Positions 51,961 to 60,431 of a DNA stretch of 64,000 bases are shown here, in pieces. The notes beneath the pieces were generated by a model. It saw only the letters and a list, made by a program, of their open reading frames with translations. It was not told the DNA's origin and ran no database searches. The first letter of the stretch is position 1. Every line of letters starts with the position of its first letter. Where the stretch lies: contig NZ_JACLQD010000002.1 of assembly GCF_014243445.1 (NCBI RefSeq), forward strand, positions 434,001-498,000, given 5' to 3'. Position numbers and translations under genes: made by a program. This DNA comes from Paragemmobacter straminiformis (GTDB lineage Bacteria; Pseudomonadota; Alphaproteobacteria; Rhodobacterales; Rhodobacteraceae).

Positions 51961-53049
51961 TCAGAACTGGAAGCCGAGCTTGACGCCCACGCCGAGGACC
52001 GAGTTGCCGGACATGGACGCGATGCCCGTGCCGCCGATGGAGGCCACGGCATCGCCGATCTTGGTGTAGTTGAGAGCGGTCGTGACCTTCATGTTTTCAT
52101 GCGTGTAGATCGCGGCCAGCGTGACACCCCTGCGGCCATCGGTCGGGGCGAGGGGGGAAACGGCAGGGTCGATGGGACGTTCGTAGCTGAGAGAGGCCGC
52201 GCCGGACCATGCGTCGTTGAACTTGTGCCCGACGCCCAGCGTGTAGGTGACCGTATCGTCCAGCGTGACGAGGCTTGCCCCGCCAAGCATGAGCGGCGCG
52301 ATTTCGAGCGTGGACCATTGCACCCAGCGGATCTGGCCGAAAAGCAGCGTATCGGCGGCGATGCCCGACTGCGCGTCGAGGTTCAGCGATTGCGGGGTCG
52401 AAACCTCGGTCGTGCTGGAGACAGTTCCGAAGCCGGGGACGACTTCGGTCGTGTCGAAATCATGGGTGATTTCGGAGTTGTAGGTCAGCGCCACGCGCAG
52501 GGCGATTTCGGGCATCTCGTATGAGGCGCCGAGGGTGTAGCCGTAGCCGACATCGTCATCGAGGGTGACGTTGTAGCCGTTCAGCCCGACACCGTTATAG
52601 GCAAAGCCGCCGAGCGCGATGTAGGCATCGGCTTTCTGGGCGCGCAACCCGCCGTGGACGGCGAAGTTGTCGGACAGCTTGTAGCGCAGCAAGACGGTTG
52701 CGGCATGGGATTGCGCCTGTGCCGTCGTGCCCGGAAGGAACAGGCCGCCGCCGTAAAGGATATCGGCGCCGAAGGGTTGGTCGAGGATCACCGCATAGGA
52801 CAGCTTGTCCGTCAGGTCGGCTTTGTAGGCCATGCCGATCTGGCTGTAGTTGCCCGCGACATCGCCCGTCGAGGTCGAAGCAAGGTCGGTGCCTTCGATC
52901 GTGGGTTGGGCGCGGCCGTAGCTGAGTTCGAGCGTGCGGCCCTGCGCGAAGAGAATGTCGATGCCCTGTCCCGACCGGTCGATCCCGCCCGCCTGTGCAA
53001 GGGTGGTGGTGGAAAGCAGAAGTGCCGCCGTCCAGAAATGTTTTGTCAT
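51961..53049 (-). CDS. OmpP1/FadL-type outer-membrane transport protein
   Basis: A 362-aa outer-membrane beta-barrel of the FadL family, which takes up hydrophobic compounds such as fatty acids or hydrocarbons. A signal peptide (MTKHFWTAALLLSTTTLAQA) precedes the plug-like start GGIDRSGQGIDILFAQGRTLELSYG. The barrel shows many alternating strands and ends with a VGVKLGFQF C-terminal Phe motif for BAM recognition. GGAGG precedes the ATG at 53049, and a sigma-70-like promoter (53098-53126) gives a leader of about 45 nt. The hairpin terminator follows immediately. Confidence 0.93.
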   Translation of the reverse strand: MTKHFWTAALLLSTTTLAQAGGIDRSGQGIDILFAQGRTLELSYGRAQPTIEGTDLASTSTGDVAGNYSQIGMAYKADLTDKLSYAVILDQPFGADILYGGGLFLPGTTAQAQSHAATVLLRYKLSDNFAVHGGLRAQKADAYIALGGFAYNGVGLNGYNVTLDDDVGYGYTLGASYEMPEIALRVALTYNSEITHDFDTTEVVPGFGTVSSTTEVSTPQSLNLDAQSGIAADTLLFGQIRWVQWSTLEIAPLMLGGASLVTLDDTVTYTLGVGHKFNDAWSGAASLSYERPIDPAVSPLAPTDGRRGVTLAAIYTHENMKVTTALNYTKIGDAVASIGGTGIASMSGNSVLGVGVKLGFQF

Positions 53050-53097
53050 GAGATCCCCTCCGCGACCGCCGTGTCCCCGCGGCGAATTCATGATTTT

Positions 53098-53126
53098 ACG
53101 CTATGCAGGGGCTTAACACTGGTCAA
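53098..53126 (-). promoter_or_regulatory. Candidate promoter of the FadL-like gene
   Basis: TTGACC (53126-53121) and TAGCGT (53103-53098) on the minus strand with a 17-bp spacer. The same -10 hexamer and spacing are seen at 20776-20804. Confidence 0.45.
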
Positions 53127-53257
53127 CGAAGATTGACTTGACGCGTGATCATGATGGTTACCTGTGTTCAGAAAACGTCAATATGTTCGGTCAACCCGCG
53201 GGCGGACCGCTTGATCTTGTTCAAAGCGTGAAGATTTCGCGTCAGGATTGTGGCAGA

Positions 53258-54553
53258 TCAGCCGCCCGTGCTGGCCGGTGTGGTCGCGGAATGGGCGGTG
53301 ATGGGGCCTGTCTCGTCGGCTCCGTCAAGACGGTCGGCGCGGCGCAGGTCGGGGAACATCCACGCCCAGAGGCCGGTTACGCCGATGGTCCCGATTCCGC
53401 CCACGACCGCCGCCGCGACGGGGCCGATGAAGCGCGACACGACACCGGATTCGAATTCGCCCAACTCGTTCGAGCCCGAGATGAACAGGCCCGACACCGA
53501 CGAGACGCGGCCGCGCATGTGGTCGGGTGTGACGATCTGCACAAGGGTCTGGCGGACGTAGACCGAGATCATGTCGGCGGCACCGAGGGCGGCGAGCGCG
53601 ATGACCGAAAGCCACATGTTGCGCGAGAGGGCAAAGACGATGGTGGCAAGGCCGAAGGCCCCCACGGCAAGGAACATGCGCGCGCCCGCCTTGCGTTTGA
53701 GCGGCCAGCGCGAGAGGGCAAGCGCCATCACCACCGCGCCAAGCGCGGGGCCCGAGCGCAGGATGCCGAAGCCTTCGGGGCCGACTTGCAGGATGTCGGA
53801 GGCGAAGGCGGGCAAAAGCGCGGTCGCCCCGCCCAGCAGCACGGCGAAGAGATCGAGGCTGATCGCGCCGAAGATGATCTTGTTCTGCCAGGTGTAGACC
53901 AGCCCTTCCTTGATCTGCTGGATCTGGCTGCCGGGCTGGCGTTCGGGCGTGGTGTTGGTGCGGATGAAAAGGATGATCGCAAGGCCCGCAAGGTAAAGCG
54001 CCGCAGTCACCCCGTATGAGGTGGCGGTGGAAATGGCGCAGAGCAGGCCGCCGATCCACGGGCCGATGATGACGGCGGTTTGCCATGCCAGCGATTTCAG
54101 GCTGATGGCCTGCGGCATTTCGGATTTCGGCACCAGCATCGGCACCGTGGCCGAGGAGGCCGGAGACAGGAAGGCGCGGGCCGCGCCAAAGACGGCGGCG
54201 ATGGCGAAGATATGCGAGACGTTCGGGCTGGGTTCGAGTGCGACCCCCACAAGGCCCAGCACGCAGACGGCCTCGACCAGCAGGGCAAGCATGACGATGC
54301 CGCGCCGCGAATGGCGGTCGGCCAGCGAGCCTGCCCAGAGCGTCAGCAGGAACAGCGGCACGAATTGCGCAAGGCCGACCATGCCGACCAGAAAGGCGCT
54401 TTCGCCGATGGACATGGTCTGTCGCCCGATGCCGTAGATTTGCCAGCCGATGGTGACGGCCTCGATCTGGACGGCGATGTTCACAAGGAAGATTCCGGCC
54501 CAGAACAGGCCGAAATCCTTGTGGCGGACGGGGAAGCTGCGCGAAAGGTTCAT
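53258..54553 (-). CDS. MFS transporter, EntS-like
   Basis: A 431-aa major facilitator with about 10-12 spans. It begins with FGLFWAGIFLVNIAVQIEAVTIGWQIY, has the MFS loop motif LADRHSRRGIVMLA between TM2 and TM3, and DHMRGRVSSVSGLFISGSNELGEFESG in the second half, as in the EntS/DHA3 group (TIGR00900-like). Substrate unknown; relatives export siderophores or drugs. The ATG at 54553 is preferred; a TTG at 54559 is also in frame. Monocistronic, on the same strand as the dehydrogenase upstream (42 nt gap), so readthrough is possible. Confidence 0.88.
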   Translation of the reverse strand: MNLSRSFPVRHKDFGLFWAGIFLVNIAVQIEAVTIGWQIYGIGRQTMSIGESAFLVGMVGLAQFVPLFLLTLWAGSLADRHSRRGIVMLALLVEAVCVLGLVGVALEPSPNVSHIFAIAAVFGAARAFLSPASSATVPMLVPKSEMPQAISLKSLAWQTAVIIGPWIGGLLCAISTATSYGVTAALYLAGLAIILFIRTNTTPERQPGSQIQQIKEGLVYTWQNKIIFGAISLDLFAVLLGGATALLPAFASDILQVGPEGFGILRSGPALGAVVMALALSRWPLKRKAGARMFLAVGAFGLATIVFALSRNMWLSVIALAALGAADMISVYVRQTLVQIVTPDHMRGRVSSVSGLFISGSNELGEFESGVVSRFIGPVAAAVVGGIGTIGVTGLWAWMFPDLRRADRLDGADETGPITAHSATTPASTGG

Positions 54554-54595
54554 GCGCAAGGTCTAGCGGCGCTTTTGCGGCCTTGCCAGACGCAA

Positions 54596-55591
54596 TCAGC
54601 CCTGCGGCAGGACGATAGCGCGGATTTCGCCCGCGCGCGGCGGGTTGGCGATGGCCTCGGCGGCGTGATCGAGGGTCAGTTTGCGCGAAACCAGCGGGTC
54701 GAGACGGATGCGGCCTGCGGCGATCAGGGCTGCGGCGCGGTCTTGCGTGAAGGGGTTTATGAAAGAGGAGAGGAACTGCACCTCGCGGAACAGAAGGTCG
54801 AAGGGTTCGATCTGCACCCTTTGACCCGCAGGCAGGACGCCAAGGATGACCACGCGCCCCCCCGAGCGGGTGAGGCGGGGTGCCATCTCGACCGTTTCGA
54901 CCACGCCTGCACATTCCAGCGTGATATCCGCCCCTGCGGGCCAGAGGTCGCGGGCTTCCTGTTCGGTGGCGGCGGTCTGCTGCGCGCCAAGGGTCAGCGC
55001 GAGGCTGCGTTTGTCGGCCTGACGGGTGACGAGCATCACTTCGGCCCCCGCGAGGGCCGCGAGTTGCAGGGCAAGCATTCCGATCACCCCGCCACCAAGG
55101 ATGATGACACGCTCGCCCGCCCGCGGGGCCGCGATGTCGAGTCCGTGCAGCGTGCAGGCGAGGGGTTCGGCGAATGCGCCGTGCAGCGGGTTCAGGCCGG
55201 CGGGCAGGACATGGGCCTTGTGCGCGGGAAAGGCGCAGTATTCGGCAAAGCCGCCGTCGCGGCCAAGGCCGGTTGCGATGTTGCGCGCGCAGAGGTTGAC
55301 GCGGCCACGACGGCAGGCCTCGCACTCGCCGCACCATGTGTTCGGATCGCAAGTGACGCGCGTGCCCAAGGGGATGGCAACACCCGCGCCGCAGGCGACC
55401 ACATGGCCCGAGAATTCATGGCCCAGCGTGACCGGCATGGCCGAGGGATATTCGCCCTTGAACAGGTGCCGGTCGGTGCCGCAGATCCCGCAGGCCTCGA
55501 CCTTGACCAGAACCTCGCCGGGGGCGGGGTCGGGAATCGGGATTTCGCACAGTTGCAGGTCGTTCAGGGCCAGAAGGCGAAGCGCGCGCAT
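54596..55591 (-). CDS. Zinc-dependent medium-chain dehydrogenase (sorbitol/threonine dehydrogenase-like)
   Basis: A 331-aa MDR enzyme. Catalytic Zn ligands are Cys in ACGICGTDRHLF and His in TLGHEFSGHVV, structural Zn ligands are the four Cys of CGECEACRRGRVNLC, and NAD(P) binds at VIILGGGVIGMLALQLA. Length is short for the polyol dehydrogenase group but complete. The substrate is a sugar alcohol or secondary alcohol by family. AGGAG lies nine bases before the ATG at 55591. A candidate operator (TGCAGA dyad) lies in the upstream region. Confidence 0.9.
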   Translation of the reverse strand: MRALRLLALNDLQLCEIPIPDPAPGEVLVKVEACGICGTDRHLFKGEYPSAMPVTLGHEFSGHVVACGAGVAIPLGTRVTCDPNTWCGECEACRRGRVNLCARNIATGLGRDGGFAEYCAFPAHKAHVLPAGLNPLHGAFAEPLACTLHGLDIAAPRAGERVIILGGGVIGMLALQLAALAGAEVMLVTRQADKRSLALTLGAQQTAATEQEARDLWPAGADITLECAGVVETVEMAPRLTRSGGRVVILGVLPAGQRVQIEPFDLLFREVQFLSSFINPFTQDRAAALIAAGRIRLDPLVSRKLTLDHAAEAIANPPRAGEIRAIVLPQG

Positions 55592-55677
55592 GGAAATTTC
55601 TCCTATCGGGGGCAGGATGGGGGGAAAGCGGGTGCTGCCGTCAAGGTGCTTTGCCATGCGAAAGTTCTGTTTATCGG

Positions 55678-55695
55678 TGCAGAGGTCTGTCTGCA
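55678..55695. promoter_or_regulatory. Candidate operator between dehydrogenase and nitroreductase genes
   Basis: Inverted repeat TGCAGA, 6 bp, TCTGCA in the 177-bp divergent region. No matching second copy was found, so regulation is speculative. Confidence 0.3.
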
Positions 55696-55768
55696 CTGCG
55701 GCGATCTTGTTTGCAGGTGCAGCAAGAGTATCTTCCCGGGGCAAGTTTCTTGAATGTCAGGTGAAGCC

Positions 55769-56365
55769 ATGAATGCCCCCGTTAAAGATATCCGCGTCGC
55801 AGAACAGCCCGTCGATGCGCAATTCCTTGGCCGCTGGTCGCCGCGTGCCTTTACCGACGCGACCCTTGGCGAGGGCGAAGTCCAGAGCTTGCTGGAAGCG
55901 GCGCGTTGGGCGCCTTCGGCGTCGAACCTGCAACCCTGGCGCTTCGTCTGGGCGCTGCGCGGCGATGCGGCCTTTGCCCGGATCGCCGATGGTCTGGTGC
56001 CGTTCAACAAGGCATGGGCCGAGAAGGCGGCGGCGCTGATCGTCGTGGCGTCGAAGGCGACGGTTCTGAAGGAAGAGGCCGAGGTGGCCAATTCCTTCCA
56101 CGCCTTCGATACGGGCACCGCCTGGGGCTATCTGGCCCTGCAGGCGCATCTGCAAGGGCTGGTCGCCCATGCGATGGGCGGCTTTGACCATGCCAAGACA
56201 GCCGAAGCCGTGGCGCTGCCCGCCAACCATGTGCTGCATGCCGTGGTGGCCGTGGGGCATCGGGGCGACGCGGCAAGCCTGCCCGAGGGGCTGCGCGCCC
56301 GCGAAGTTCCGAGCCCGCGCCTTGCCCTTGCCGAGATTTCGGCGCGTGGCAGCTTTGGCGCGTAA
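55769..56365 (+). CDS. Nitroreductase family protein
   Basis: A 198-aa FMN-dependent enzyme reducing nitro, quinone or related compounds with NAD(P)H. It begins with an RVAEQPVDAQFLGRWSPRAF segment (FMN-binding RxSxRxF-like), then LLEAARWAPSASNLQPWRFV, TAWGYLALQAHLQGLVAHAMGGFD and HAVVAVGHRGD, all typical of the family. Two starts are possible (55754 and 55769); the second has AGGTGA-like spacing. Role is probably housekeeping or detoxification. A 14-bp terminator follows. Confidence 0.9.
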   Translation: MNAPVKDIRVAEQPVDAQFLGRWSPRAFTDATLGEGEVQSLLEAARWAPSASNLQPWRFVWALRGDAAFARIADGLVPFNKAWAEKAAALIVVASKATVLKEEAEVANSFHAFDTGTAWGYLALQAHLQGLVAHAMGGFDHAKTAEAVALPANHVLHAVVAVGHRGDAASLPEGLRAREVPSPRLALAEISARGSFGA

Positions 56366-56389
56366 GCCGTTCTTTTCCTGATCCGAAAG

Positions 56390-56421
56390 GAAAGGGCCGC
56401 GTCTGGTGACGCGGCCCTTTC
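56390..56421. terminator. Bidirectional terminator between nitroreductase and guaA
   Basis: Inverted repeat GAAAGGGCCGCGTC and GACGCGGCCCTTTC with a 4-nt loop, 24 nt past the nitroreductase stop and 20 nt past the guaA stop on the other strand. Confidence 0.8.
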
Positions 56422-56441
56422 GCAATACAGGTCACGGGATG

Positions 56442-58004
56442 TCATTCGAGTTCGATGGTTCCCGGCGGTTTTGACGTGCAATCGTAGAAGACGCGGTTGA
56501 CGCCCTGCACCTCGTTGATGATCCGCGTGGCGGTTTCACCGAGGAAATCGTGGGTGAAGGGGTAATAGTCGGCGGTCATGCCGTCGACCGATGTGACGGC
56601 GCGCAGCGCGAGAGCGTAGTCATAGGTGCGCCCGTCGCCCATCACGCCCACGGTCTTCATCGGCAGGATGGCGGCAAAGGCCTGCCAGATTTCGTCATAC
56701 AGGCCGTGCTTACGGATCTGGTCGATGTAAACGGCATCGGCGCGGCGCAGGATGTCGAGCTTTTCGCGGGTGATCTCTCCGGGGCAGCGGATGGCGAGGC
56801 CCGGTCCGGGGAAGGGGTGCCGCCCGATGAAGGGGACGGGAAGGCCCAGTTCGCGGCCCAAAGCGCGGACCTCGTCCTTGAACAGCTCGCGCAGGGGTTC
56901 GACGAGCTTCATGCCCATCTTTTCCGGCAGGCCGCCCACGTTGTGGTGCGATTTGATCGTGACCGAAGGCCCGCCCGAGAAGCTGACGCTTTCGATCACG
57001 TCGGGGTAAAGCGTGCCTTGGGCAAGGAATTTCGCGCCGCCGATGGATTTGGCGTGTTTCTCGAACACCTCGATGAAGAGCCGCCCGATGGTCTTGCGCT
57101 TCACCTCGGGGTCCGAGACCCCTTCGAGCGCGCCGAGGAACAGGTCGGATTCGTCGGCATGGATCAGCGGGATGTTGTAGGTGTCGCGGAACATCGAGAC
57201 GACCTGTTCAGCCTCGCCCAACCGCAGCAGGCCGTGGTCGACGAAAACGCAGGTGAGCTGGTCGCCGATCGCCTCGTGGATCAGGACCGCCGCGACCGAG
57301 GAATCGACGCCGCCGGAAAGGCCGCAGATTACCTTTTCGCTGCCGACCTGTTCGCGGATCTTGCGGATCGCCTCTTCGCGGTAGGCCCCCATCGTCCAGT
57401 CGCCCTTGAACCCGGCGAGTTTGACGAAGTTTTCGTAAAGCTTCGCGCCCTTGGGGGTGTGATGCACCTCGGGGTGGAACTGGACGGCGTAGAAATGGCG
57501 CGCGGTGTCGGCGGTGATGGCGAAAGGCGCGTTGGGCGAGGTGCCGTAGACGGCAAAGCCGGGGGCGATTTCCGACACGTGGTCGCCGTGGCTCATCCAG
57601 ACCTGTTCGCGCCCGTCGGCAAACCAGCCGGCAAGGATGGGGTCGGTGGCATCGGTGGGGGTGACATAGGCGCGGCCGAATTCGGCCGTGCCGTGGCCGC
57701 GTTCCACCTTGCCGCCAAGGCAATGCATCATGACCTGCTGGCCGTAGCAGATGCCAAGGATCGGCACGCCCAGACCGAAGACCCCGCGCGGCGGCATCGG
57801 CGCGCCATCGGCAAAGACCGAAGCGGGCCCGCCCGAGAAGATCACCGCTTTCGGGGCGAAGGATTTCAGGAAGGCGTCATCCACTTTGTTGAAGGGGTGG
57901 ATTTCGCAATAGACGTTCAACTCGCGCAGGCGACGGGCGATGAGCTGCGTTACCTGGCTGCCGAAGTCGATGATGAGAAGGCGGTCATGCGCGATTTGTG
58001 TCAT
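56442..58004 (-). CDS. guaA: GMP synthase (glutamine-hydrolysing)
   Basis: A 520-aa enzyme converting XMP to GMP. The N-terminal glutaminase has GICYGQQVM with the nucleophile Cys and a [11 protein letters not shown] His/Glu region. The ATP-pyrophosphatase domain has [13 protein letters not shown] (P-loop), and the C-terminal dimerisation domain ends [23 protein letters not shown]-like (PPGTIELE here). Complete; the ATG at 58004 gives [25 protein letters not shown]. Monocistronic. Confidence 0.97.
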   Translation of the reverse strand: MTQIAHDRLLIIDFGSQVTQLIARRLRELNVYCEIHPFNKVDDAFLKSFAPKAVIFSGGPASVFADGAPMPPRGVFGLGVPILGICYGQQVMMHCLGGKVERGHGTAEFGRAYVTPTDATDPILAGWFADGREQVWMSHGDHVSEIAPGFAVYGTSPNAPFAITADTARHFYAVQFHPEVHHTPKGAKLYENFVKLAGFKGDWTMGAYREEAIRKIREQVGSEKVICGLSGGVDSSVAAVLIHEAIGDQLTCVFVDHGLLRLGEAEQVVSMFRDTYNIPLIHADESDLFLGALEGVSDPEVKRKTIGRLFIEVFEKHAKSIGGAKFLAQGTLYPDVIESVSFSGGPSVTIKSHHNVGGLPEKMGMKLVEPLRELFKDEVRALGRELGLPVPFIGRHPFPGPGLAIRCPGEITREKLDILRRADAVYIDQIRKHGLYDEIWQAFAAILPMKTVGVMGDGRTYDYALALRAVTSVDGMTADYYPFTHDFLGETATRIINEVQGVNRVFYDCTSKPPGTIELE

Positions 58005-58092
58005 GCGCCCGCATAGGATGAAGCGCGGAATTCTTCAAGAGGGGGGAAGCGATGGCCCCGAGAGGTTTTCGCCCGCGCCCGCGCTGCGCCAT

Positions 58093-58138
58093 GGGGGTTT
58101 CACCCCCAGACCCCCAGAGTATTTGGGCAAGGATGAAG
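58093..58138 (+). repeat. Dispersed intergenic repeat (copy 3)
   Basis: A GGGGG-TTTCA-CCCCC hairpin followed by AGACCCCCAGAGTATTTGGG and CAAGGATGAAG, matching the element at 3931-3988 (reverse orientation) and the first 20 bases of the window. It lies in the divergent region between guaA and mttB. Confidence 0.5.
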
Positions 58139-58283
58139 CGGGGGGCGGGACAGGTCGCTGCCGTGATGCGGCGATGTCGTTTTTGCACCTCAAGCGCCGT
58201 ATTCGGGGGCGGGGGCTTTGCGTTTCGGGCGCATAAGCGGGTCAAACGGAGGCCGATTTCGGGCCTGAACGAGGAGAATGACG

Positions 58284-59849
58284 ATGGGCGACATGGATGT
58301 TGCGGGTGCGGCAGCGGGCGGACGGCGTTCGGCGCGGGGCGGCGGCGGGTCGGCGCGTCGGGCGGAACGGACGGCGGTCAGCCTCGAGACCGCGAAATTC
58401 ATCCAGCGCAACATTCCCAATTTCGAAATCCTGAACGAGGAAGCGCTTCAGATCATCGAATGGAACGCGGATACGGTTCTGGAAGAGATCGGCGTCAATT
58501 TCGTCGAGAACCCCGAGGCGTTGCGGCGCTGGAAGGAAGCGGGAGCGGATGTGCAGGGCGAGCGCGTGCGGATTCCGCGCGGTCTGGCCCGCAAGCTGTG
58601 CGCCACGGCCCCGTCGCAGTTCACGCAATATGCCCGCAATCCTGACCGCAACGTCGTGGTCGGCGGGCGCAATCTGGTGCTGGCGCCGGTCTATGGCCCC
58701 CCCTTTGTGCGCGATATCGAAGGCGGGCGCCGCTATGCCACCATCGACGATTTCCAGAAATTCGTGAAACTGGGCTATATGTCGAAATGGCTGCACCATT
58801 CGGGTGGCACCGTCTGCGAGCCGACCGACGTTCCGGTGAACAAGCGCCACCTCGACATGCTGCATGCGCATATGGTGCTGTCGGACAAGCCCTATATGGG
58901 GTCGGTGACCGAGCCGAGCCGTGCTGCGGATTCGGTCGAGATGTCGAAGCTGCTTTTCGGGGCGGATTTCGTCGACCAGAACACGGTGATGACCTCGCTT
59001 ATCAACATCAACAGCCCGCTTACCTTTGACGGGATCATGATGGGCGCGCTTGAGGTCTATGCCAAGGCGAACCAAGCGGCGATCATCTCGCCCTTCATCG
59101 TCGGGGGCGCGATGGCGCCGGTGACGGTGGCGGGCACGCTGACGCAGGTGCTGGCCGAGGTTCTGGCGGGTGTGGCCTATAGCCAGTTGATCCGTCCCGG
59201 CGCGCCGGTGATCTTTGGCGCTTTCGTGACCTCGATCGACATGAACTCGGGCGCGCCGACATTCGGCACGCCGGAGGCGTCGCACATCACCTATGGCGCG
59301 GGGCAATTGGCGCGCCGGCTGAACCTGCCTTACCGGTCGGGCGGGTCGTTCTGCGGGTCGAAACTGCCCGATGCGCAGGCGGCCTATGAAACCGCGAACA
59401 GCCTGAACATGGCCTTGCTGGCGGGCGTGAACTTCATGCTGCATGCCTGCGGCTGGCTCGAGGGGGGGCTTGTGTCCTCGTACGAGAAATTCGTGATGGA
59501 CGCCGACCAGCTTGGCACCTTGCACCATCTGGCGCAGGGCATCCACATGGACGCCAACGGGCAGGGCATGGACGCGCTGCGCGAGGTTGGTCCGGGCGGC
59601 CACTTCCTTGGCTGCCAGCATACGCAGGACAATTTCAAATCGGCCTTCTGGCGGTCGGACCTGTTCGACTACAAGCCCTTCGAGACCTGGGCCGAGGAAG
59701 GCGCGCGCGACACGCAGACGCTGGCGGCCGAGCGGGTCAAGAAGATGCTGGGCGACTACCAGCAACCCGCGCTGGACGAAGGGATCCGCGAGTCGCTGGA
59801 CGAGTATGTGGCGAAGAAGAAAGCCTCGATGCCCGACGCTTTCATCTGA
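58284..59849 (+). CDS. Trimethylamine methyltransferase (MttB) family protein, non-pyrrolysine
   Basis: A 521-aa corrinoid-dependent methyltransferase of the MttB superfamily, which transfers a methyl group from a quaternary or tertiary amine to a cognate corrinoid protein. The frame is open throughout, so no amber codon and no pyrrolysine; non-Pyl relatives include MtgB (glycine betaine). Conserved blocks are LTFDGIMMGALEVYAKANQ, PVTVAGTLTQVLAEVLAG and ASHITYGAGQLARRLNLPYRS. The N-terminus is an Arg/Gly-rich tail (about residues 13-30) like the C-tails of the reactivase and methyl-THF enzymes. ATG 58284 has GAGGAG seven bases upstream; 58278 is also in frame. A strong terminator follows. Confidence 0.9.
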   Translation: MGDMDVAGAAAGGRRSARGGGGSARRAERTAVSLETAKFIQRNIPNFEILNEEALQIIEWNADTVLEEIGVNFVENPEALRRWKEAGADVQGERVRIPRGLARKLCATAPSQFTQYARNPDRNVVVGGRNLVLAPVYGPPFVRDIEGGRRYATIDDFQKFVKLGYMSKWLHHSGGTVCEPTDVPVNKRHLDMLHAHMVLSDKPYMGSVTEPSRAADSVEMSKLLFGADFVDQNTVMTSLININSPLTFDGIMMGALEVYAKANQAAIISPFIVGGAMAPVTVAGTLTQVLAEVLAGVAYSQLIRPGAPVIFGAFVTSIDMNSGAPTFGTPEASHITYGAGQLARRLNLPYRSGGSFCGSKLPDAQAAYETANSLNMALLAGVNFMLHACGWLEGGLVSSYEKFVMDADQLGTLHHLAQGIHMDANGQGMDALREVGPGGHFLGCQHTQDNFKSAFWRSDLFDYKPFETWAEEGARDTQTLAAERVKKMLGDYQQPALDEGIRESLDEYVAKKKASMPDAFI

Positions 59850-59885
59850 GCGGCTGCACCACTGCGACTGCACCGCTGCGAATGG

Positions 59886-59914
59886 ACCCGCGCCGGAAAC
59901 GGTGCGGGTTTTTC
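59886..59914 (+). terminator. Rho-independent terminator of mttB
   Basis: ACCCGCGCC and GGTGCGGGT arms (one G-T pair) with a 6-nt loop, followed by a run of five T, 37 nt past the mttB stop. Confidence 0.85.
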
Positions 59915-60228
59915 TATGCGTGCAAGGTCAGGCGCAGTTCGGCCAGAAGGGCGATCAGCACCTCGATATGGCGGGCGAAGGAATAGGTGGCCGCACCGGT
60001 CCGGCGCGCGCTTTCGATCCGCGCCTCGGCCGTGAAAAGCGCGTCGAGCGGCGGCATCCGGCTTTCGGCAAGGGTCAGCAGGCGCGGCAGGTCGCGGTCG
60101 CGGCGGTAGAGCGACAGGCCGTGACGCGCGGCGCTGAGCAACAGGCGCGGGCGGCGGCGGTCGGCCACCCCCTCGGTCGGGGCCAGGGCTTGGGCGGTAC
60201 GTGGCGGGGGGGCGAAGTTGAAGGACAT
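59914..60228 (-). CDS. DUF6477-like conserved protein, divergent from gafA
   Basis: A 104-aa protein resembling the DUF6477 family of Rhodobacteraceae: RRRPRLLLSAARHGLSLYRRDRDLPRLL followed by a helical second half (ALFTAEARIESARRTGAATYS). No enzyme motif, signal or membrane span. The 203-bp region shared with the GafA-type gene holds a CtrA-like site. The consistent pairing with DUF6456 suggests a link to gene-transfer-agent control, but nothing is known of its activity. Confidence 0.7.
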   Translation of the reverse strand: MSFNFAPPPRTAQALAPTEGVADRRRPRLLLSAARHGLSLYRRDRDLPRLLTLAESRMPPLDALFTAEARIESARRTGAATYSFARHIEVLIALLAELRLTLHA

Positions 60229-60373
60229 GGCAACACCTTTGGTCAGGGTGCTGTCAATCTAGCGTGACACAACCTTGCGTTGCGCAATCGGCAGGGCAAC
60301 CGTGCGGTGCTGCGGCACTATTTTAACGCAAATACCTGAATTATTGACAAATTCGTCGCTAAACCCCGTCGTG

Positions 60374-60388
60374 TTAACGGTTCGGTAA
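60374..60388. promoter_or_regulatory. Candidate CtrA-binding site upstream of gafA
   Basis: TTAA-CGGTTCG-GTAA matches the TTAA-N7-TTAA CtrA consensus in seven of eight fixed positions, and the sequence continues CCAT as in known CtrA sites. It is 44 bp before the ATG of the GafA-type gene. CtrA control of gafA has been reported in Rhodobacter capsulatus. Confidence 0.4.
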
Positions 60389-60431
60389 CCATTGCACGTT
60401 GGGGTTGTGTTTACACTTTGGGGGTGTCGAT

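Noticed and set aside
58284-59849. Pyrrolysine-containing MttB
   Set aside because: The frame contains no internal TAG, so no pyrrolysine decoding is needed.
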